Counted from the stretch's first letter, positions 9,950 through 19,379 are shown. The stretch is DNA of 46,783 nt from Stutzerimonas stutzeri SDM-LAC (GCF_000235745.1 NZ_AGSX01000192.1:1-46783); one strand, 5' to 3'. Program-made: numbers and translations. The notes: generated from the sequence alone by a model not told the origin.

Positions 9950-10457
9950 GTTGGGTTTCGTCCAGTTCGCGGATGTACTTGAAAATCTTGCGGCTGGCCG
10001 CCGGTGGTTTGTTTCGCGCCGCTTCGTGCTGGGCATGACGAATCAGGCTGCGCAGGTGCTGACGGTCGGTCTCGGGATATTCGATGACGAAGGCTTCGAG
10101 GGTCTCGTCATTGCCAGCAATCAAGCGGTCACGCCAGCGTTCGAGGGCGTGGAAGCGTTCGTTGTACTGGCGGGTTGAGGCGTCGAGCTGGTCGACCAGG
10201 GCGAGAATGGCGTCGACATCCTGATCACGCATCAGCTTGCCGATGTATTGCAGGTGGCGTTTGCGGGCGATATGCGCGGTGTGTTTCGGCGCGTCGGCGA
10301 GCGCCTTGCGCAGTGCATCGGTAAGCGGCAGGCGGTCTAGCACATCAGGTTTGAGGGTAGAGAGGCGTTCACCCAGATCCTGCAGAGCATGCAGTTCGCG
10401 CTTCACCTGGGTTTTGCTTTTTTCCTCGAAACCGTCGAGATCGGAAATATCAGACAT
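9936..10457 (-). CDS. yjgA: Ribosome biogenesis factor YjgA/DarP
   Basis: This 173-residue, highly charged, mostly helical protein matches the DUF615/YjgA (DarP) family, which associates with late 50S ribosome precursors and promotes maturation of the peptidyl transferase centre. It starts M-S-D-I-S-D-L-D and contains the typical K-S-K-T-Q-V-K-R-E segment near residue 15 and the K-R[10 protein letters not shown] motif around residues 67-78. It is transcribed towards tldD and away from pmbA, and its stop codon lies within a convergent hairpin. Confidence 0.95.
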   Translation of the reverse strand: MSDISDLDGFEEKSKTQVKRELHALQDLGERLSTLKPDVLDRLPLTDALRKALADAPKHTAHIARKRHLQYIGKLMRDQDVDAILALVDQLDASTRQYNERFHALERWRDRLIAGNDETLEAFVIEYPETDRQHLRSLIRHAQHEAARNKPPAASRKIFKYIRELDETQRGLR

Positions 10458-10563
10458 GGGGCTGGTCCAGTAGGTAATGCCGCCATGATAACAGCAGCCT
10501 GACGACGGAGCTCAGCCGAGCACCGCGGGCTGCATCTTGATCGAATCAGTTGTTGGAGTACGT

Positions 10564-11910
10564 ATGAGTGAAGTCGAGGGGATCGGTCCGCACGCGTTGC
10601 CAGGCTTGCGTGAACAGATCGCAAAGATCTTGGATGAGGCCAGCCGACAAGGGGCCACTGCCTGTGAAGTCTCCGTCTCGATGGAGCAGGGCCTGTCGAC
10701 TACGGTCCGTCAGCGGGAAGTCGAAACGGTGGAATTCAATCGCGATCAGGGCTTCGGAATCACGCTTTATGTCGGCCAGCGCAAAGGTTCGGCGAGCACC
10801 ACCGGCAGCGGCGACGAAGCGGTTCGTGAAACCGTAGCGGCCGCCCTTGCCATCGCCAAGCATGCATCTGCCGACGAGTTTGCCGGGCTCGCCGATCCGG
10901 CACTGATGGCTAAGGATGTGCCGGACCTGGACCTCTATCATCCCTGGGGCATCTCCCCTGACGAAGCCATCGAGCTGGCGCTCAGTTGCGAGGCGTCGGC
11001 CTTCGCTACGGACGAACGCATTCTCAACGCTGACGGCACCAGCCTGAGCACGCACCAGGGTTGCCGTGGTTACGGCAACAGCAATGGTTTCATCGGGGCT
11101 TACTGCAGCTCCCGCCACAGCCTCAGCTGCGTGATGATCGCCGAGTCCGATGGGCAGATGCAGCGCGATTATCACTATGACGTCTCCCGTGTCGCGGGCG
11201 ACCTGGCTTCCTCCGAGTCGATTGGCCGACGTGCCGCTGAACGCGCCGTTCGCCGCTTGGGCGCGCGTCCGGTACCAACCTGCGATGTACCAGTGCTGTT
11301 CTCTGCGGAACTCGCCACGGGGCTGTTCGGGCACTTTCTCGCAGCGATTTCCGGCGGCAATCTCTACCGCCAGTCTTCCTACCTCGAAGGCGCGCTGGGC
11401 GAGATGCTGTTTCCTGAATGGCTCAATCTCGACGAGAGACCACATCTGCCTCGCGGACTTGCCAGTTCGGCGTATGACAGCGATGGTTTGGCCACTTATG
11501 CCAAGCCGTTCGTCGAGAATGGCAAGCTGGTCTCCTATGTGTTGGGCACCTATTCGGGCCGCAAGCTGGGCATGCCCAGTACAGCCAACGCGGGTGGGGT
11601 GCACAACCTCTTTGTCACTCAGAGTGGTGAGGATCAGGCCGCCCTGATCCGCCGCATGGGCCGCGGTTTGCTGGTGACCGAATTGATGGGGCAGGGCTTG
11701 AATCTGGTCACCGGGGACTATTCACGCGGTGCGGGTGGCTTCTGGGTCGAGAACGGCGAAATACAGTTTCCGGTTCAGGAAGTCACCATTGCCGGCAACC
11801 TGCGAGACATGTTCCGTCAGATCGTCGCGGTGGGTAACGACGTCGAGCGGCGCAGCAGCATCCACACCGGCTCGGTGCTGATCGAACGGATGAAGGTGGC
11901 GGGGAGTTAA
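10564..11910 (+). CDS. pmbA: Metalloprotease subunit PmbA (TldE)
   Basis: PmbA/TldE is the non-catalytic half of the TldD/TldE protease. The 448-residue protein is homologous to TldD in layout but lacks an H-E-x-x-x-H motif, as expected of this subunit. Near the C-terminus is the S-R-G-A-G-G-F-W-V-E-N-G-E-I motif characteristic of PmbA. ATG 10564 is chosen because a GGAG ribosome site lies at about 10555-10558 and the conserved N-terminus follows; an in-frame start at 10537 would add nine unconserved residues. It is divergent from yjgA with a gap of 106 bases. Confidence 0.96.
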   Translation: MSEVEGIGPHALPGLREQIAKILDEASRQGATACEVSVSMEQGLSTTVRQREVETVEFNRDQGFGITLYVGQRKGSASTTGSGDEAVRETVAAALAIAKHASADEFAGLADPALMAKDVPDLDLYHPWGISPDEAIELALSCEASAFATDERILNADGTSLSTHQGCRGYGNSNGFIGAYCSSRHSLSCVMIAESDGQMQRDYHYDVSRVAGDLASSESIGRRAAERAVRRLGARPVPTCDVPVLFSAELATGLFGHFLAAISGGNLYRQSSYLEGALGEMLFPEWLNLDERPHLPRGLASSAYDSDGLATYAKPFVENGKLVSYVLGTYSGRKLGMPSTANAGGVHNLFVTQSGEDQAALIRRMGRGLLVTELMGQGLNLVTGDYSRGAGGFWVENGEIQFPVQEVTIAGNLRDMFRQIVAVGNDVERRSSIHTGSVLIERMKVAGS

Positions 11911-11960
11911 GTGGGGTTGCTGCTGAAGAAGGGCACTTGATACGTTGCGACGAGGTTTCC

Positions 11961-12037
11961 GTGGGAGCGGCCCATTGCCACGAATGAGGTTCGCCGCGGT
12001 ATTCGCGGTGGGCCCGGGGGAATGGCTCGCTCTACAG
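11961..12037. repeat. Degenerate REP-like inverted pair
   Basis: The gap between pmbA and ptsO holds a left arm beginning GTGGGAGCGGCCCATTGCCA at 11961 and a right arm ending in GGCTCGCTCTACA at about 12024-12036, which on the minus strand reads TGTAGAGCGAGCC. These resemble the heads of the REP palindromes common between Pseudomonas genes, placed in opposite orientation. The internal palindromes are imperfect, so this looks decayed. Confidence 0.5.
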
Positions 12038-12076
12038 GTGTCGGTTTCGTAAAGCCCCGGCTTCTAGTCCTAAACT

Positions 12077-12349
12077 TCACTCCCCCTCTTCAAAATAGTC
12101 TTCAATCAGGGCGATCAGCGCTTGGAGCGCTTCATGTTCCTGCTCGCCTTCGGTCTGCAGGTGCAAGCAGGTGCCTTTGCTGGCGGCGAGCATCATCACT
12201 GCCATGATGCTTTTACCGTCTATGGCGCTGGAGGGGCTGCGCCCCAACCGGACGTCGCAGGGGAACCGGTTGGCAACGCCGACAAACTTGGCGGCTGCGC
12301 GGGCATGCAGGCCGAGTTTGTTGATGATGGTGATTTCACACGAAGGCAT
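12077..12349 (-). CDS. ptsO: Nitrogen-PTS phosphocarrier protein NPr (HPr-like)
   Basis: NPr passes phosphate from enzyme I-Ntr (PtsP) to PtsN in the nitrogen phosphotransferase system, a regulatory rather than sugar-transporting relay. The 90-residue protein has the phosphorylatable histidine at residue 15 in L-G-L-H-A-R-A-A and the conserved serine loop D-G-K-S-I-M-A-V-M-M around residues 44-53. The start at 12349 gives the normal HPr length; a longer open frame upstream belongs to the rapZ coding region read in another frame. It follows rapZ by 8 bases and ends the rpoN gene cluster, the standard order in pseudomonads. Confidence 0.95.
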   Translation of the reverse strand: MPSCEITIINKLGLHARAAAKFVGVANRFPCDVRLGRSPSSAIDGKSIMAVMMLAASKGTCLHLQTEGEQEHEALQALIALIEDYFEEGE

Positions 12350-12357
12350 CTGTATTC

Positions 12358-13215
12358 CTAAGCCAGGTCGCGATGGCGGACCTGGACGTTCTTCAGGGGT
12401 TCGCGCAGCGCTTGGCCCAGCCGCTCGGCCAGATACACCGAACGGTGATGCCCACCGGTGCAGCCAATGGCCACCGTGACATAGGCCCGGTTGCTGGCAG
12501 CGAAGCGCGGCAGCCATTTGCTCAGGTAACCCAGGATGTCCTGGAACATTTCCTCGACGTCTGCTTGCCCGGCGAGATAGTCGATCACGGGCTGGTCCAG
12601 CCCGGAAAAATCGCGCAGATCTGCCTTCCAGTAGGGGTTGGGGAGGCAACGCACATCGAATACCAGGTCGGCATCTACCGGCATGCCGCGCTTGAAGCCG
12701 AAGGACTCGAAGAGAAAAGCCGTACCCGGTTCAGGCTTGTTCAACAGGCGCAGCTTCAGCGTGTCTCGCAGCTGGTAGAGGTTCAGGTGCGTGGTGTCGA
12801 TCTTCAGGTCGGCATGATCGATGATAGGCGCGAGCAGCAGTTCTTCGTCACGGATAGCTTCGGCCAGGGAACGGTTCTGGTTTGTCAGCGGATGCCGCCG
12901 GCGGGTCTCGGAAAAGCGTTTCAGCAGTGTCTCGTCGGCGGCATCGAGGTAAAGCACATCGCATTGGATATAGCGTGCGCGCACATCTTCAAGCAGCTCG
13001 GGGAAGCGCTTCAGCTGACTGGGCAGGTTGCGCGCGTCGATGGATACCGCGACTTGAGGCTGCAGCAGCTCTGTGTGCAACAGGGCCCTTTCCGCCAGTT
13101 CGGGTAGAAGCCCGGCGGGAAGGTTGTCGATGCAGTAGAAGCCATTGTCCTCAAGGACGTCCAGCGCAGTGCTCTTGCCTGATCCAGAGCGTCCGCTGAC
13201 GATGATCAGGCGCAT
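12358..13215 (-). CDS. rapZ: RNase adapter / nucleotide-binding protein RapZ
   Basis: RapZ (YvcJ family) is a GTP/ATP-binding protein which in E. coli guides RNase E to the small RNA GlmZ and so tunes GlmS synthesis; its target in Pseudomonas is not visible here. The 285-residue protein begins with a P-loop, G-R-S-G-S-G-K-S at residues 8-15, and has the C-terminal RapZ domain with the conserved [10 protein letters not shown] motif. It lies between ptsN and ptsO, consistent with the known linkage of nitrogen PTS and RapZ control of amino-sugar supply. Confidence 0.95.
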   Translation of the reverse strand: MRLIIVSGRSGSGKSTALDVLEDNGFYCIDNLPAGLLPELAERALLHTELLQPQVAVSIDARNLPSQLKRFPELLEDVRARYIQCDVLYLDAADETLLKRFSETRRRHPLTNQNRSLAEAIRDEELLLAPIIDHADLKIDTTHLNLYQLRDTLKLRLLNKPEPGTAFLFESFGFKRGMPVDADLVFDVRCLPNPYWKADLRDFSGLDQPVIDYLAGQADVEEMFQDILGYLSKWLPRFAASNRAYVTVAIGCTGGHHRSVYLAERLGQALREPLKNVQVRHRDLA

Positions 13216-13346
13216 CGGGCAGCGCCGTAGGGCCGAGGTCGGCCACGAAAAGTTTGCTGCTCGTGGGCGCAGTGAAGCGTATGCAGGCAGATAGGGGGCA
13301 CGTCTCTTTCCTCACTCAGTGTTGGGCGATGGAAGGTTGTTCCGCC

Positions 13347-13811
13347 CTATTGACCGTTCTGGATATCCACCACGGCCTGGTACAGCCCCTGACCTGACGT
13401 GGTTCGGCGCAGCCGTTCACGGACTTCCTCACGATCCAGCATGCTGGCAATCTGACGAAGCAGCTCCAGATGTTCATCAGTGGCGGCCTCTGGCACCAGC
13501 AATACGAACAAGAGGTCGACGGGGGCGCCGTCGATTGCGTCGAAATCCACCGGCGTATCGAGTCTCAGCACTGCGCTGAGCGGTGATGTGCAGCCCGGCA
13601 TTCGGCAATGTGGGATTGCAATGCCGTTGCCGAAGCCAGTGGAACCTAATTTTTCACGGGCGATAAAGCTTTCAAAGATTGCTTGGCTGTCGATGTCAGG
13701 CAGGTCGCCGCCCAATACCTTGGCAATTTGTTCCAGAACGCGCTTCTTGCTGCCGCCCGGCACGCCGACCAGGGCGCGTCCGGGGGTCAGGATATTTTCA
13801 ATTCGGATCAT
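13347..13811 (-). CDS. ptsN: Nitrogen-PTS enzyme IIA (PtsN)
   Basis: PtsN is the terminal phosphate acceptor of the nitrogen PTS and regulates potassium transport, carbon storage and sigma-54-linked processes by protein contact. The 154-residue protein has the phosphorylation site His68 in the conserved segment G-I-A-I-P-H-C-R. It belongs to the fructose/mannitol EIIA fold and has no membrane part. It begins 6 bases after the hpf stop and is part of the rpoN-downstream cluster. Confidence 0.97.
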   Translation of the reverse strand: MIRIENILTPGRALVGVPGGSKKRVLEQIAKVLGGDLPDIDSQAIFESFIAREKLGSTGFGNGIAIPHCRMPGCTSPLSAVLRLDTPVDFDAIDGAPVDLLFVLLVPEAATDEHLELLRQIASMLDREEVRERLRRTTSGQGLYQAVVDIQNGQ

Positions 13812-13817
13812 GATGGG

Positions 13818-14126
13818 TCAGCGAGCCAGGACGCCTTGATGGTGGTCGAGCTGCTTTTCTTTATGTTTGATCAATTGCCGGTCGAGTTTGTCGGCAAGCA
13901 AGTCGATGGCAGCGTACATATCCTCGTGCTCGGCGTTGGCGACCACTTCGCGCCCCGCTACATGCAGCGTGGCTTCAGCTTTTTGTCTGAGCTTCTCGAC
14001 TTGAAGGATGACTTGTACGGCAATGATGCGGTCGAAGTGGCGCTCTAACCGCTCGAATTTCTCCTCGACATAGTCACGCAGGGCTTCAGTGATTTCCAGG
14101 TGAAGGCCAGTGATGTTGACTTGCAT
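13818..14126 (-). CDS. hpf: Short ribosome hibernation promoting factor
   Basis: This 102-residue protein is the short form of HPF/YhbH, which binds the 30S decoding centre and helps form inactive ribosome dimers in stationary phase. It starts M-Q-V-N-I-T-G-L-H-L and has the beta-alpha-beta fold with the E-K-F-x-R-L-E-R-H motif near residues 22-30 and a C-terminal lysine/histidine-rich tail. The start at 14126 is chosen because the conserved N-terminus begins there and a GGAG-like site (GGAGATGCAG on the minus strand) precedes it. It follows rpoN directly. Confidence 0.95.
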   Translation of the reverse strand: MQVNITGLHLEITEALRDYVEEKFERLERHFDRIIAVQVILQVEKLRQKAEATLHVAGREVVANAEHEDMYAAIDLLADKLDRQLIKHKEKQLDHHQGVLAR

Positions 14127-14203
14127 ACTGCATCTCCTATTGCCACGTGCGAATTGACGGGCTGACACCCGTCGCCGGAACAAATCCGCCAGGTCGTCTG
14201 GCG

Positions 14204-15721
14204 TTACATCAACCGCTTACGCTCGCTCGATGGTGCGATTCCGAGTGACTCGCGGTACTTGGCTACGGTGCGGCGCGCGACTTGAATCCCTTGTGCCTCC
14301 AGTAAACCAGCGATCTTGCTGTCGCTCAACGGCTTTTTCTGGTTTTCCGCAGCCACCAGTTTCTTGATGATTGCGCGAATGGCGGTGGAGGAGCACTCGC
14401 CGCCCTCAGCGGTGCTCACATGGCTCGAGAAGAAGTATTTGAGTTCGTAAATGCCCCGAGGCGTGTGCATGAACTTTTGCGTGGTGACCCGTGAAATGGT
14501 CGACTCGTGCATCCCCACGGCTTCGGCGATATCGTGCAATACCAGCGGTTTCATGGCTTCGTCACCATGCTCGAAGAAACCGCGTTGGTGTTCGACGATC
14601 TGGGTAGCCACTTTCATCAGCGTTTCGTTGCGGCTGAGCAGACTTTTGATGAACCAGCGGGCTTCTTGAAGCTGGTTGCGCATGAAGGTGTTGTCAGCAC
14701 TGGAGTCGGCACGTTTGACGAATCCGGCGTACTGAGCGTTCACCCGCAGGCGCGGCATCGCTTCCTGATTCAGTTCGACCAGCCAGCGGCCATTGTGCTT
14801 GCGTACGATCACGTCAGGTACGACGTATTCCGGCTCGCCCGCTTCGATCTGCGAGCCCGGGCGCGGGTTGAGTGTCTGGATCAGATCGATGACCTGGCGC
14901 AGCTCCTCTTCTTTGAGCTTCATGCGGCGCATCAGCAGGCTGTAGTCACGCCCGCCGAGAATATCCAGGTGATCGCTGACCAGTCGTATCGCTTCGCTCA
15001 ACCACTCGGTGCGCTCGGGCAGTTGGCGAAGCTGCAGCAGCAGGCATTCGCGAAGGTCGCGGGCACCGATGCCCGCAGGCTCGAATTGTTGGATTCGGCG
15101 TAGCACCACCTCGATCTCGTCGAGCTCGATTTCAAGTTCCGGGTCGAAGGACTCGAGGACTTCCTCGAGTGTTTCGTCGAGATAACCTTGAGGGTTGATG
15201 CAGTCGATCAGGGTGGTTGCGATGAGGCGGTCGGTGTCACTCATCGGTGCGAGATTGAGCTGCCAGAGCAAGTGGCTTTGCAGGCTTTCTCCGGATGAGG
15301 TGCGGGTAGTGAAATCCCAGTCATCATCGTCGCTGCTGGGCAAACTGCTGGCGCTGGTCTGGTAGATGTCCTCCCAGGCGGTGTCCACTGGAAGCTCATT
15401 GGGGATGCGGTCGCCCCAATCACCTTCCTCGAGGTTCTCCACCGTGTTGATGGGCTCCTCGTAATGATTGTCCGGTTCGTTGTGCTCGGGCGAGTCGGTT
15501 GTCGGGCTTTCGCTTTTCTTTTCGATCGACTCGGCCATCGGGTCGGAGTTATCGAAATCGTCTCCGTCTTCTTCGCGCTCGAGCATGGGGTTGGAGTCCA
15601 GCGCTTCCTGAATCTCCTGCTGGAGATCCAGCGTGGATAGCTGGAGCAATCGTATGGCTTGTTGCAGCTGCGGTGTCATCGTCAGCTGCTGGCCCATCTT
15701 CAGGACTAGCGATGGTTTCAT
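14204..15721 (-). CDS. rpoN: RNA polymerase sigma-54 factor
   Basis: Sigma-54 directs polymerase to -24/-12 promoters and needs AAA+ activators; in pseudomonads it controls nitrogen use, flagella and type IV pilin. The 505-residue protein has the Gln/Leu-rich region I (residues 1-50, [18 protein letters not shown]), an acidic region II (about 50-125), the core-binding domain, and the RpoN box [10 protein letters not shown] at residues 482-491. A sigma-54 promoter for pilA lies in the same window, so regulator and a likely target are about 20 kb apart. Confidence 0.98.
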   Translation of the reverse strand: MKPSLVLKMGQQLTMTPQLQQAIRLLQLSTLDLQQEIQEALDSNPMLEREEDGDDFDNSDPMAESIEKKSESPTTDSPEHNEPDNHYEEPINTVENLEEGDWGDRIPNELPVDTAWEDIYQTSASSLPSSDDDDWDFTTRTSSGESLQSHLLWQLNLAPMSDTDRLIATTLIDCINPQGYLDETLEEVLESFDPELEIELDEIEVVLRRIQQFEPAGIGARDLRECLLLQLRQLPERTEWLSEAIRLVSDHLDILGGRDYSLLMRRMKLKEEELRQVIDLIQTLNPRPGSQIEAGEPEYVVPDVIVRKHNGRWLVELNQEAMPRLRVNAQYAGFVKRADSSADNTFMRNQLQEARWFIKSLLSRNETLMKVATQIVEHQRGFFEHGDEAMKPLVLHDIAEAVGMHESTISRVTTQKFMHTPRGIYELKYFFSSHVSTAEGGECSSTAIRAIIKKLVAAENQKKPLSDSKIAGLLEAQGIQVARRTVAKYRESLGIAPSSERKRLM

Positions 15722-15801
15722 GGCAGAGGACTTCGAACCTTGTTTGCCGGCGCAACCGCGCCTGTTCCGATTTCGCTGGCGCCGCGCGCCGATGTAAGCA
15801 A

Positions 15802-15807
15802 ATTATA
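15802..15807 (-). promoter_or_regulatory. Candidate -10 element upstream of rpoN
   Basis: The minus strand reads a perfect TATAAT here, in the 145-base gap between lptB and rpoN, about 80 bases before the rpoN start. The -35 region is poor (TAGGCA with a 19-base spacer is the best I see). It would let rpoN and the genes after it be transcribed independently of the lpt genes. Confidence 0.45.
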
Positions 15808-15866
15808 TGCCTGCCAACGAAGCCTTTGCCTAGCCCTGTCGGGCCGTCGGCGCAGAATAACCGCTA

Positions 15867-16592
15867 TCAAAGCCGGAATTCGTGTCCCAGGTAGACTTCC
15901 TTGACCAGTTGGTTGGCCAGGATGGTCTCTGCATCGCCTTCGGCGATCAATTGGCCGTCATTTACGATATAGGCGGTCTCGCAGATATCCAGGGTTTCGC
16001 GGACGTTGTGATCGGTTATGAGGACGCCGATGCCCTTGGCCTTGAGGTGATGAATGATCTGCTTGATGTCGCCGACCGAGATCGGATCGACGCCGGCAAA
16101 GGGTTCATCGAGAAGGATGAATTTGGGCGCGGTCGCCAGGGCGCGAGCGATTTCAACGCGGCGCCGCTCACCACCTGAAAGACTCATGCCCAGGCTGTCG
16201 CGGATGTGGTGGATGTGGAATTCCTGCAGCAGGCTTTCCAGAGCCTGTTGGCGACCGTTGCGATCAAGGTCCTTGCGCGTCTCCAGGATGGCCATGATGT
16301 TGTCGGCGACCGAAAGTTTGCGGAAGATCGAAGCCTCCTGCGGCAGGTAGCCGATGCCAGCACGGGCGCGGCCGTGCATGGGTAGGTGTGTCACATCCTG
16401 ATCGTCGATCAGCACCCGGCCCTGATCGGCTTTTACCAATCCAACAATCATGTAGAAGCACGTGGTTTTGCCGGCGCCATTAGGCCCCAGCAACCCGACG
16501 ATCTGCCCGCTTTCGATGGACAGGCTGACATCACGCACGACCTGGCGGCTCTTGTAGCTTTTCGCTAAGTGTTGCGCCTTAAGAATCGCCAT
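15867..16592 (-). CDS. lptB: Lipopolysaccharide export ATPase LptB
   Basis: LptB is the cytoplasmic ATPase of the LptB2FGC transporter that pulls lipopolysaccharide from the inner membrane. The 241-residue ABC protein has Walker A G-P-N-G-A-G-K-T at residues 36-43, signature L-S-G-G-E-R-R-R, and Walker [13 protein letters not shown], plus the H-loop in L-I-T-D-H-N-V. Its ATG shares one base with the lptA stop (TAATG on the minus strand), so translation is coupled. lptF and lptG are not in this window. Confidence 0.97.
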   Translation of the reverse strand: MAILKAQHLAKSYKSRQVVRDVSLSIESGQIVGLLGPNGAGKTTCFYMIVGLVKADQGRVLIDDQDVTHLPMHGRARAGIGYLPQEASIFRKLSVADNIMAILETRKDLDRNGRQQALESLLQEFHIHHIRDSLGMSLSGGERRRVEIARALATAPKFILLDEPFAGVDPISVGDIKQIIHHLKAKGIGVLITDHNVRETLDICETAYIVNDGQLIAEGDAETILANQLVKEVYLGHEFRL

Positions 16593-17137
16593 TACTCGGG
16601 CTGCTCCGTTGCCGGCTCTTTCTTGCGAGGCTGGATGACCATGTCCACGCGCGGGCGTGGGGTGGTGACATCGGTATTGGTGGCGCGCCCGGCGTTGACG
16701 ATCTGCCGCTGGGTGTCATAGACGATCTTCTCGCCTTCGAAGGTATTACCTTCCTGGACGACCTTGGCCTGGTCGATCAGTACGATGCGTTCGTTCGCGG
16801 CGAAGTACTGAATCGTCAAACCATAGGCCTTAACGATCTCCTTGTCGGCGGCAGGTTTCTGTTCGTAGTACGCAGGCTTGCCGATGGAGGTGAACACCTC
16901 GACATCACCGTTCTCGTTCTGGGTGATGGTCACGGTGTCGCCAGTAATCTTCATCGTGCCCTGAGTGATGACCACGTCGCCGCGATACACGGCTACGCCC
17001 TGCCGGTCGTCCAGTTCGGCGGTGTCGGCCTGGACCCGGATAGGCTGGTTGCGATCCTCAGGAAGTGCGTGGGCATTCGCGCCAAGTAGAAATATGCTTA
17101 AACCGATCAGAAGGGGGAGGGTCTTAACGCAGCTCAT
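16592..17137 (-). CDS. lptA: Lipopolysaccharide transport periplasmic protein LptA (LptH)
   Basis: LptA is the periplasmic bridge protein that polymerises between LptC and LptD to carry lipopolysaccharide across the periplasm; in P. aeruginosa it is called LptH. The 181-residue product has a signal peptide (about residues 1-24, ending A-N-A-H-A) followed by an OstA-type beta-jellyroll domain with [11 protein letters not shown] and G-x-x-I-x-Y-D-T-x-x-x near the end. It overlaps the end of lptC by 14 bases and touches lptB, so the three form a tight unit. Confidence 0.95.
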   Translation of the reverse strand: MSCVKTLPLLIGLSIFLLGANAHALPEDRNQPIRVQADTAELDDRQGVAVYRGDVVITQGTMKITGDTVTITQNENGDVEVFTSIGKPAYYEQKPAADKEIVKAYGLTIQYFAANERIVLIDQAKVVQEGNTFEGEKIVYDTQRQIVNAGRATNTDVTTPRPRVDMVIQPRKKEPATEQPE

Positions 17138-17696
17138 GCTGGCCTCTTACGTTGGATAGCAGGAGCATCCTGCCTTCGTCTAGATACGCTTTCATGCCCG
17201 TAGCGGTCGTTACACCGTTTGCGGCGACGATTCTAACGGGTTGGCGGGTCTCGGCATAATCCTTCTCGGGAAGGACGGTCATCCGGCTGGTCGTGATGAT
17301 GGTCGGACGCCCCTTGGCGTCGTTGCGTTCGATCCTGACGTTGTCGATCAGCTCGACCTCCTTGCCTTGCGGCCCGACCTCACCGCGCTCGCTGGTGACA
17401 TGCCACGGCAGCTCTGAGCCTCGAAAGGAACGCAGATCCGGGCGGGTCATCAAGCTGACATCGCTGGCCTTGATGTGCTCCACCTTGTCGGCCGTCAGCT
17501 CATAGTTACGCTTGCCGTCGGGCTGGTACTGCACGGTGCGGGAGTTGGTCACGTAGAAGTCAACAGGCGACTCCTGGCCCTGGGTTACCGGCGCCTGTTG
17601 CATGAAGCTCTCGGGGCGAATGTTCCAGTAGCCGATCGCGACAAGAAGCAGAGCGATCAGCAGCAGAATGGCGGGGAAACGGAGTCTGCTTAGCAT
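17124..17696 (-). CDS. lptC: Lipopolysaccharide export protein LptC
   Basis: LptC is the bitopic membrane protein that receives lipopolysaccharide from LptFG and hands it to LptA. The 190-residue protein has one N-terminal membrane helix (about residues 8-24) and a periplasmic beta-jellyroll with Y-E-L-T-A-D-K-V-E-H and the segment R-x-M-T-V-L-P-E-K-D-Y-A-E-T typical of the family. An AGAGG ribosome site precedes the ATG. It begins 9 bases after the kdsC stop. Confidence 0.95.
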   Translation of the reverse strand: MLSRLRFPAILLLIALLLVAIGYWNIRPESFMQQAPVTQGQESPVDFYVTNSRTVQYQPDGKRNYELTADKVEHIKASDVSLMTRPDLRSFRGSELPWHVTSERGEVGPQGKEVELIDNVRIERNDAKGRPTIITTSRMTVLPEKDYAETRQPVRIVAANGVTTATGMKAYLDEGRMLLLSNVRGQHELR

Positions 17697-17705
17697 GGGG
17701 TGCCT

Positions 17706-18227
17706 CTAGAGGTAAGCGGCCTGAGCGGCATCGAGACTGCCTTGGGCGCGCATGATCAGTTCGCAGAACTCTCTCGCCGCGCCGTCGCCTCCTCGGGCGC
17801 TGGTAACGCCGTGAGCATGCTGACGGACGAACGCGTCAGCACTGGCGACCGCCATGCCCAGGCCTACCCGACGAATCACCGGCAGATCCGGCAGGTCATC
17901 GCCCAGGTAGGCGACCTCAGCGTAGTCGAGACCGAGTTCGCCGAGCAGCTCGTCGAGCACCACAAGCTTGTCCTCACGTCCCTGATAGAGATGTTGAATA
18001 CCCAGGTTTTGCGCCCGGCGTTCGACGACCGGCGTCTTGCGGCCGCTGATGATCGCGGTGCGTACGCCGGAGTTGATCAGCATCTTGATGCCGTGGCCAT
18101 CCAGCGTATTGAAAGTCTTGAATTCGCTGCCGTCGACGAGGAAGTACAGCTTGCCATCCGTGAGCACGCCGTCGACATCGAATATGGCCAGGCGAATGTC
18201 GCGGGCACGCCTTAACAGGTCGTTCAT
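17706..18227 (-). CDS. kdsC: 3-deoxy-D-manno-octulosonate 8-phosphate phosphatase KdsC
   Basis: KdsC removes phosphate from Kdo-8-phosphate to give Kdo, the inner-core sugar of lipopolysaccharide. The 173-residue protein is a C0-type HAD phosphatase with the nucleophile/acid pair D17 and D19 in F-D-V-D-G-V-L-T-D-G, motif II T-A-I-I-S-G-R, and the C-terminal Y-L-G-D-D-L-P-D-L-P-V. The gene follows kdsD with no gap: stop and start codons are adjacent (TAA then ATG on the minus strand). Confidence 0.97.
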   Translation of the reverse strand: MNDLLRRARDIRLAIFDVDGVLTDGKLYFLVDGSEFKTFNTLDGHGIKMLINSGVRTAIISGRKTPVVERRAQNLGIQHLYQGREDKLVVLDELLGELGLDYAEVAYLGDDLPDLPVIRRVGLGMAVASADAFVRQHAHGVTSARGGDGAAREFCELIMRAQGSLDAAQAAYL

Positions 18228-19202
18228 TTACATCACTCCTGCACGCAACAGATCGTGCATGTTCAGCGCGCCGACTGGTCGATCGTTTTCGTCAACCACC
18301 ACCAGGGCGTTGATCTTGTTGTCTTCCATGATTTTCAGTGCTTCTGCGGCGAGCATGTCAGCTATGGCGGTCTTGCCATGAAGGGTCATCACCTGGTCGA
18401 TGCTGGCCTGACGCACGTCGATTCCCTTGTCCAGCGTGCGGCGTAGATCGCCATCGGTAAATATACCGGCGAGGCTGCCGTCGGCCTCGATTACCGCCGT
18501 CATGCCGAGCCCTTTTTGGGTCATTTCCAGCAGTGCTTCGCGTAGCGGAGTGCCGCGGCTAACCTGAGGCAGGCGATCGCCTGCGTGCATCACGTGTTCG
18601 ACCTTGAGCAGCAAACGTCGGCCCAATGCGCCGCCCGGATGCGAGAAAGCGAAGTCTTCGGCGGTGAAACCGCGCGCTTCCAGCAGGGCAATTGCCAGCG
18701 CGTCACCCAGGACCAGGCTGACCGTGGTCGATGAAGTCGGTGCCAGGTTCAGCGGGCAGGCTTCAATGGCGACGCTCGCATCGATATTGACCGCTGCTGC
18801 CTTGGCGAGTACCGACTCCGGATTGCCCGTCATGCTGATCAGCGTGATGCCAAGGCGCTTGATCAGTGGCAGCAGGGTCACGATCTCGTTAGTCGTGCCC
18901 GAGTTAGACAGGGCCAGCACCACGTCATCACGCGTAATCATGCCCATGTCGCCATGGCTGGCTTCGGCCGGATGGACGAAAAATGCCGTGGTGCCGGTGC
19001 TGGCGAGTGTGGCGGCGATCTTGTTGCCGATGTGGCCGGACTTGCCCATGCCTACGACGACGACTCGACCCTTGCATTGAAGGATGAGCTCGCAGGCCTT
19101 TACAAAATGTTCATCAATGCGTGTGCTGAGCTGTTCCACCGCCTCGATTTCCATGCGGATGGTGCGCTGGGCAGTCTCGATCAGCTGGCTGCTCTGGCTC
19201 AT
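18228..19202 (-). CDS. kdsD: D-arabinose 5-phosphate isomerase KdsD
   Basis: KdsD converts ribulose 5-phosphate to arabinose 5-phosphate, the first committed step to Kdo. The 324-residue protein has an N-terminal SIS sugar-isomerase domain (V-V-V-V-G-M-G-K-S-G-H near residues 47-57, then H-P-A-E-A-S-H-G-D-M-G) and two C-terminal CBS domains. The start at 19202 is chosen because the family N-terminus begins there; the frame is open upstream to 19463, but that part crosses the promoter and reads as unconserved sequence. First gene of the kds-lpt-rpoN cluster. Confidence 0.96.
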   Translation of the reverse strand: MSQSSQLIETAQRTIRMEIEAVEQLSTRIDEHFVKACELILQCKGRVVVVGMGKSGHIGNKIAATLASTGTTAFFVHPAEASHGDMGMITRDDVVLALSNSGTTNEIVTLLPLIKRLGITLISMTGNPESVLAKAAAVNIDASVAIEACPLNLAPTSSTTVSLVLGDALAIALLEARGFTAEDFAFSHPGGALGRRLLLKVEHVMHAGDRLPQVSRGTPLREALLEMTQKGLGMTAVIEADGSLAGIFTDGDLRRTLDKGIDVRQASIDQVMTLHGKTAIADMLAAEALKIMEDNKINALVVVDENDRPVGALNMHDLLRAGVM

Positions 19203-19233
19203 GTCTGTGTGATTGCCTGAATGAAAACGCGCG

Positions 19234-19261
19234 ATTATAGCGGTAAACCGGGCGCTGCCCA
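19234..19261 (-). promoter_or_regulatory. Sigma-70 promoter for the kdsD cluster
   Basis: The minus strand reads TGGGCA (19256-19261), a 16-base spacer, then a perfect TATAAT (19234-19239). Transcription would start about 25 bases before the kdsD ATG. It lies back-to-back with the mlaF promoter. Confidence 0.65.
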
Positions 19262-19350
19262 CTGAAAAGCGTCGCGCTGATCGCTGCGCCTGAAGCCGAA
19301 CCCAAGCCAGACAAACGTGCGCTCGTTCATGCATCGATACAGAGGCCGGC

Positions 19351-19379
19351 TTGGGACGGCCATGGCGTAGTGCTATAGT
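19351..19379 (+). promoter_or_regulatory. Sigma-70 promoter for the mla operon
   Basis: TTGGGA (19351-19356), a 17-base spacer and TATAGT (19374-19379) make a good sigma-70 promoter. The start point would be about 75-80 bases before the mlaF ATG. Nothing else between it and the gene looks like a stronger promoter. Confidence 0.65.

Noticed and set aside
10546-11604. 352-codon open frame on the minus strand
   Set aside because: Antisense to pmbA, which has strong family motifs.
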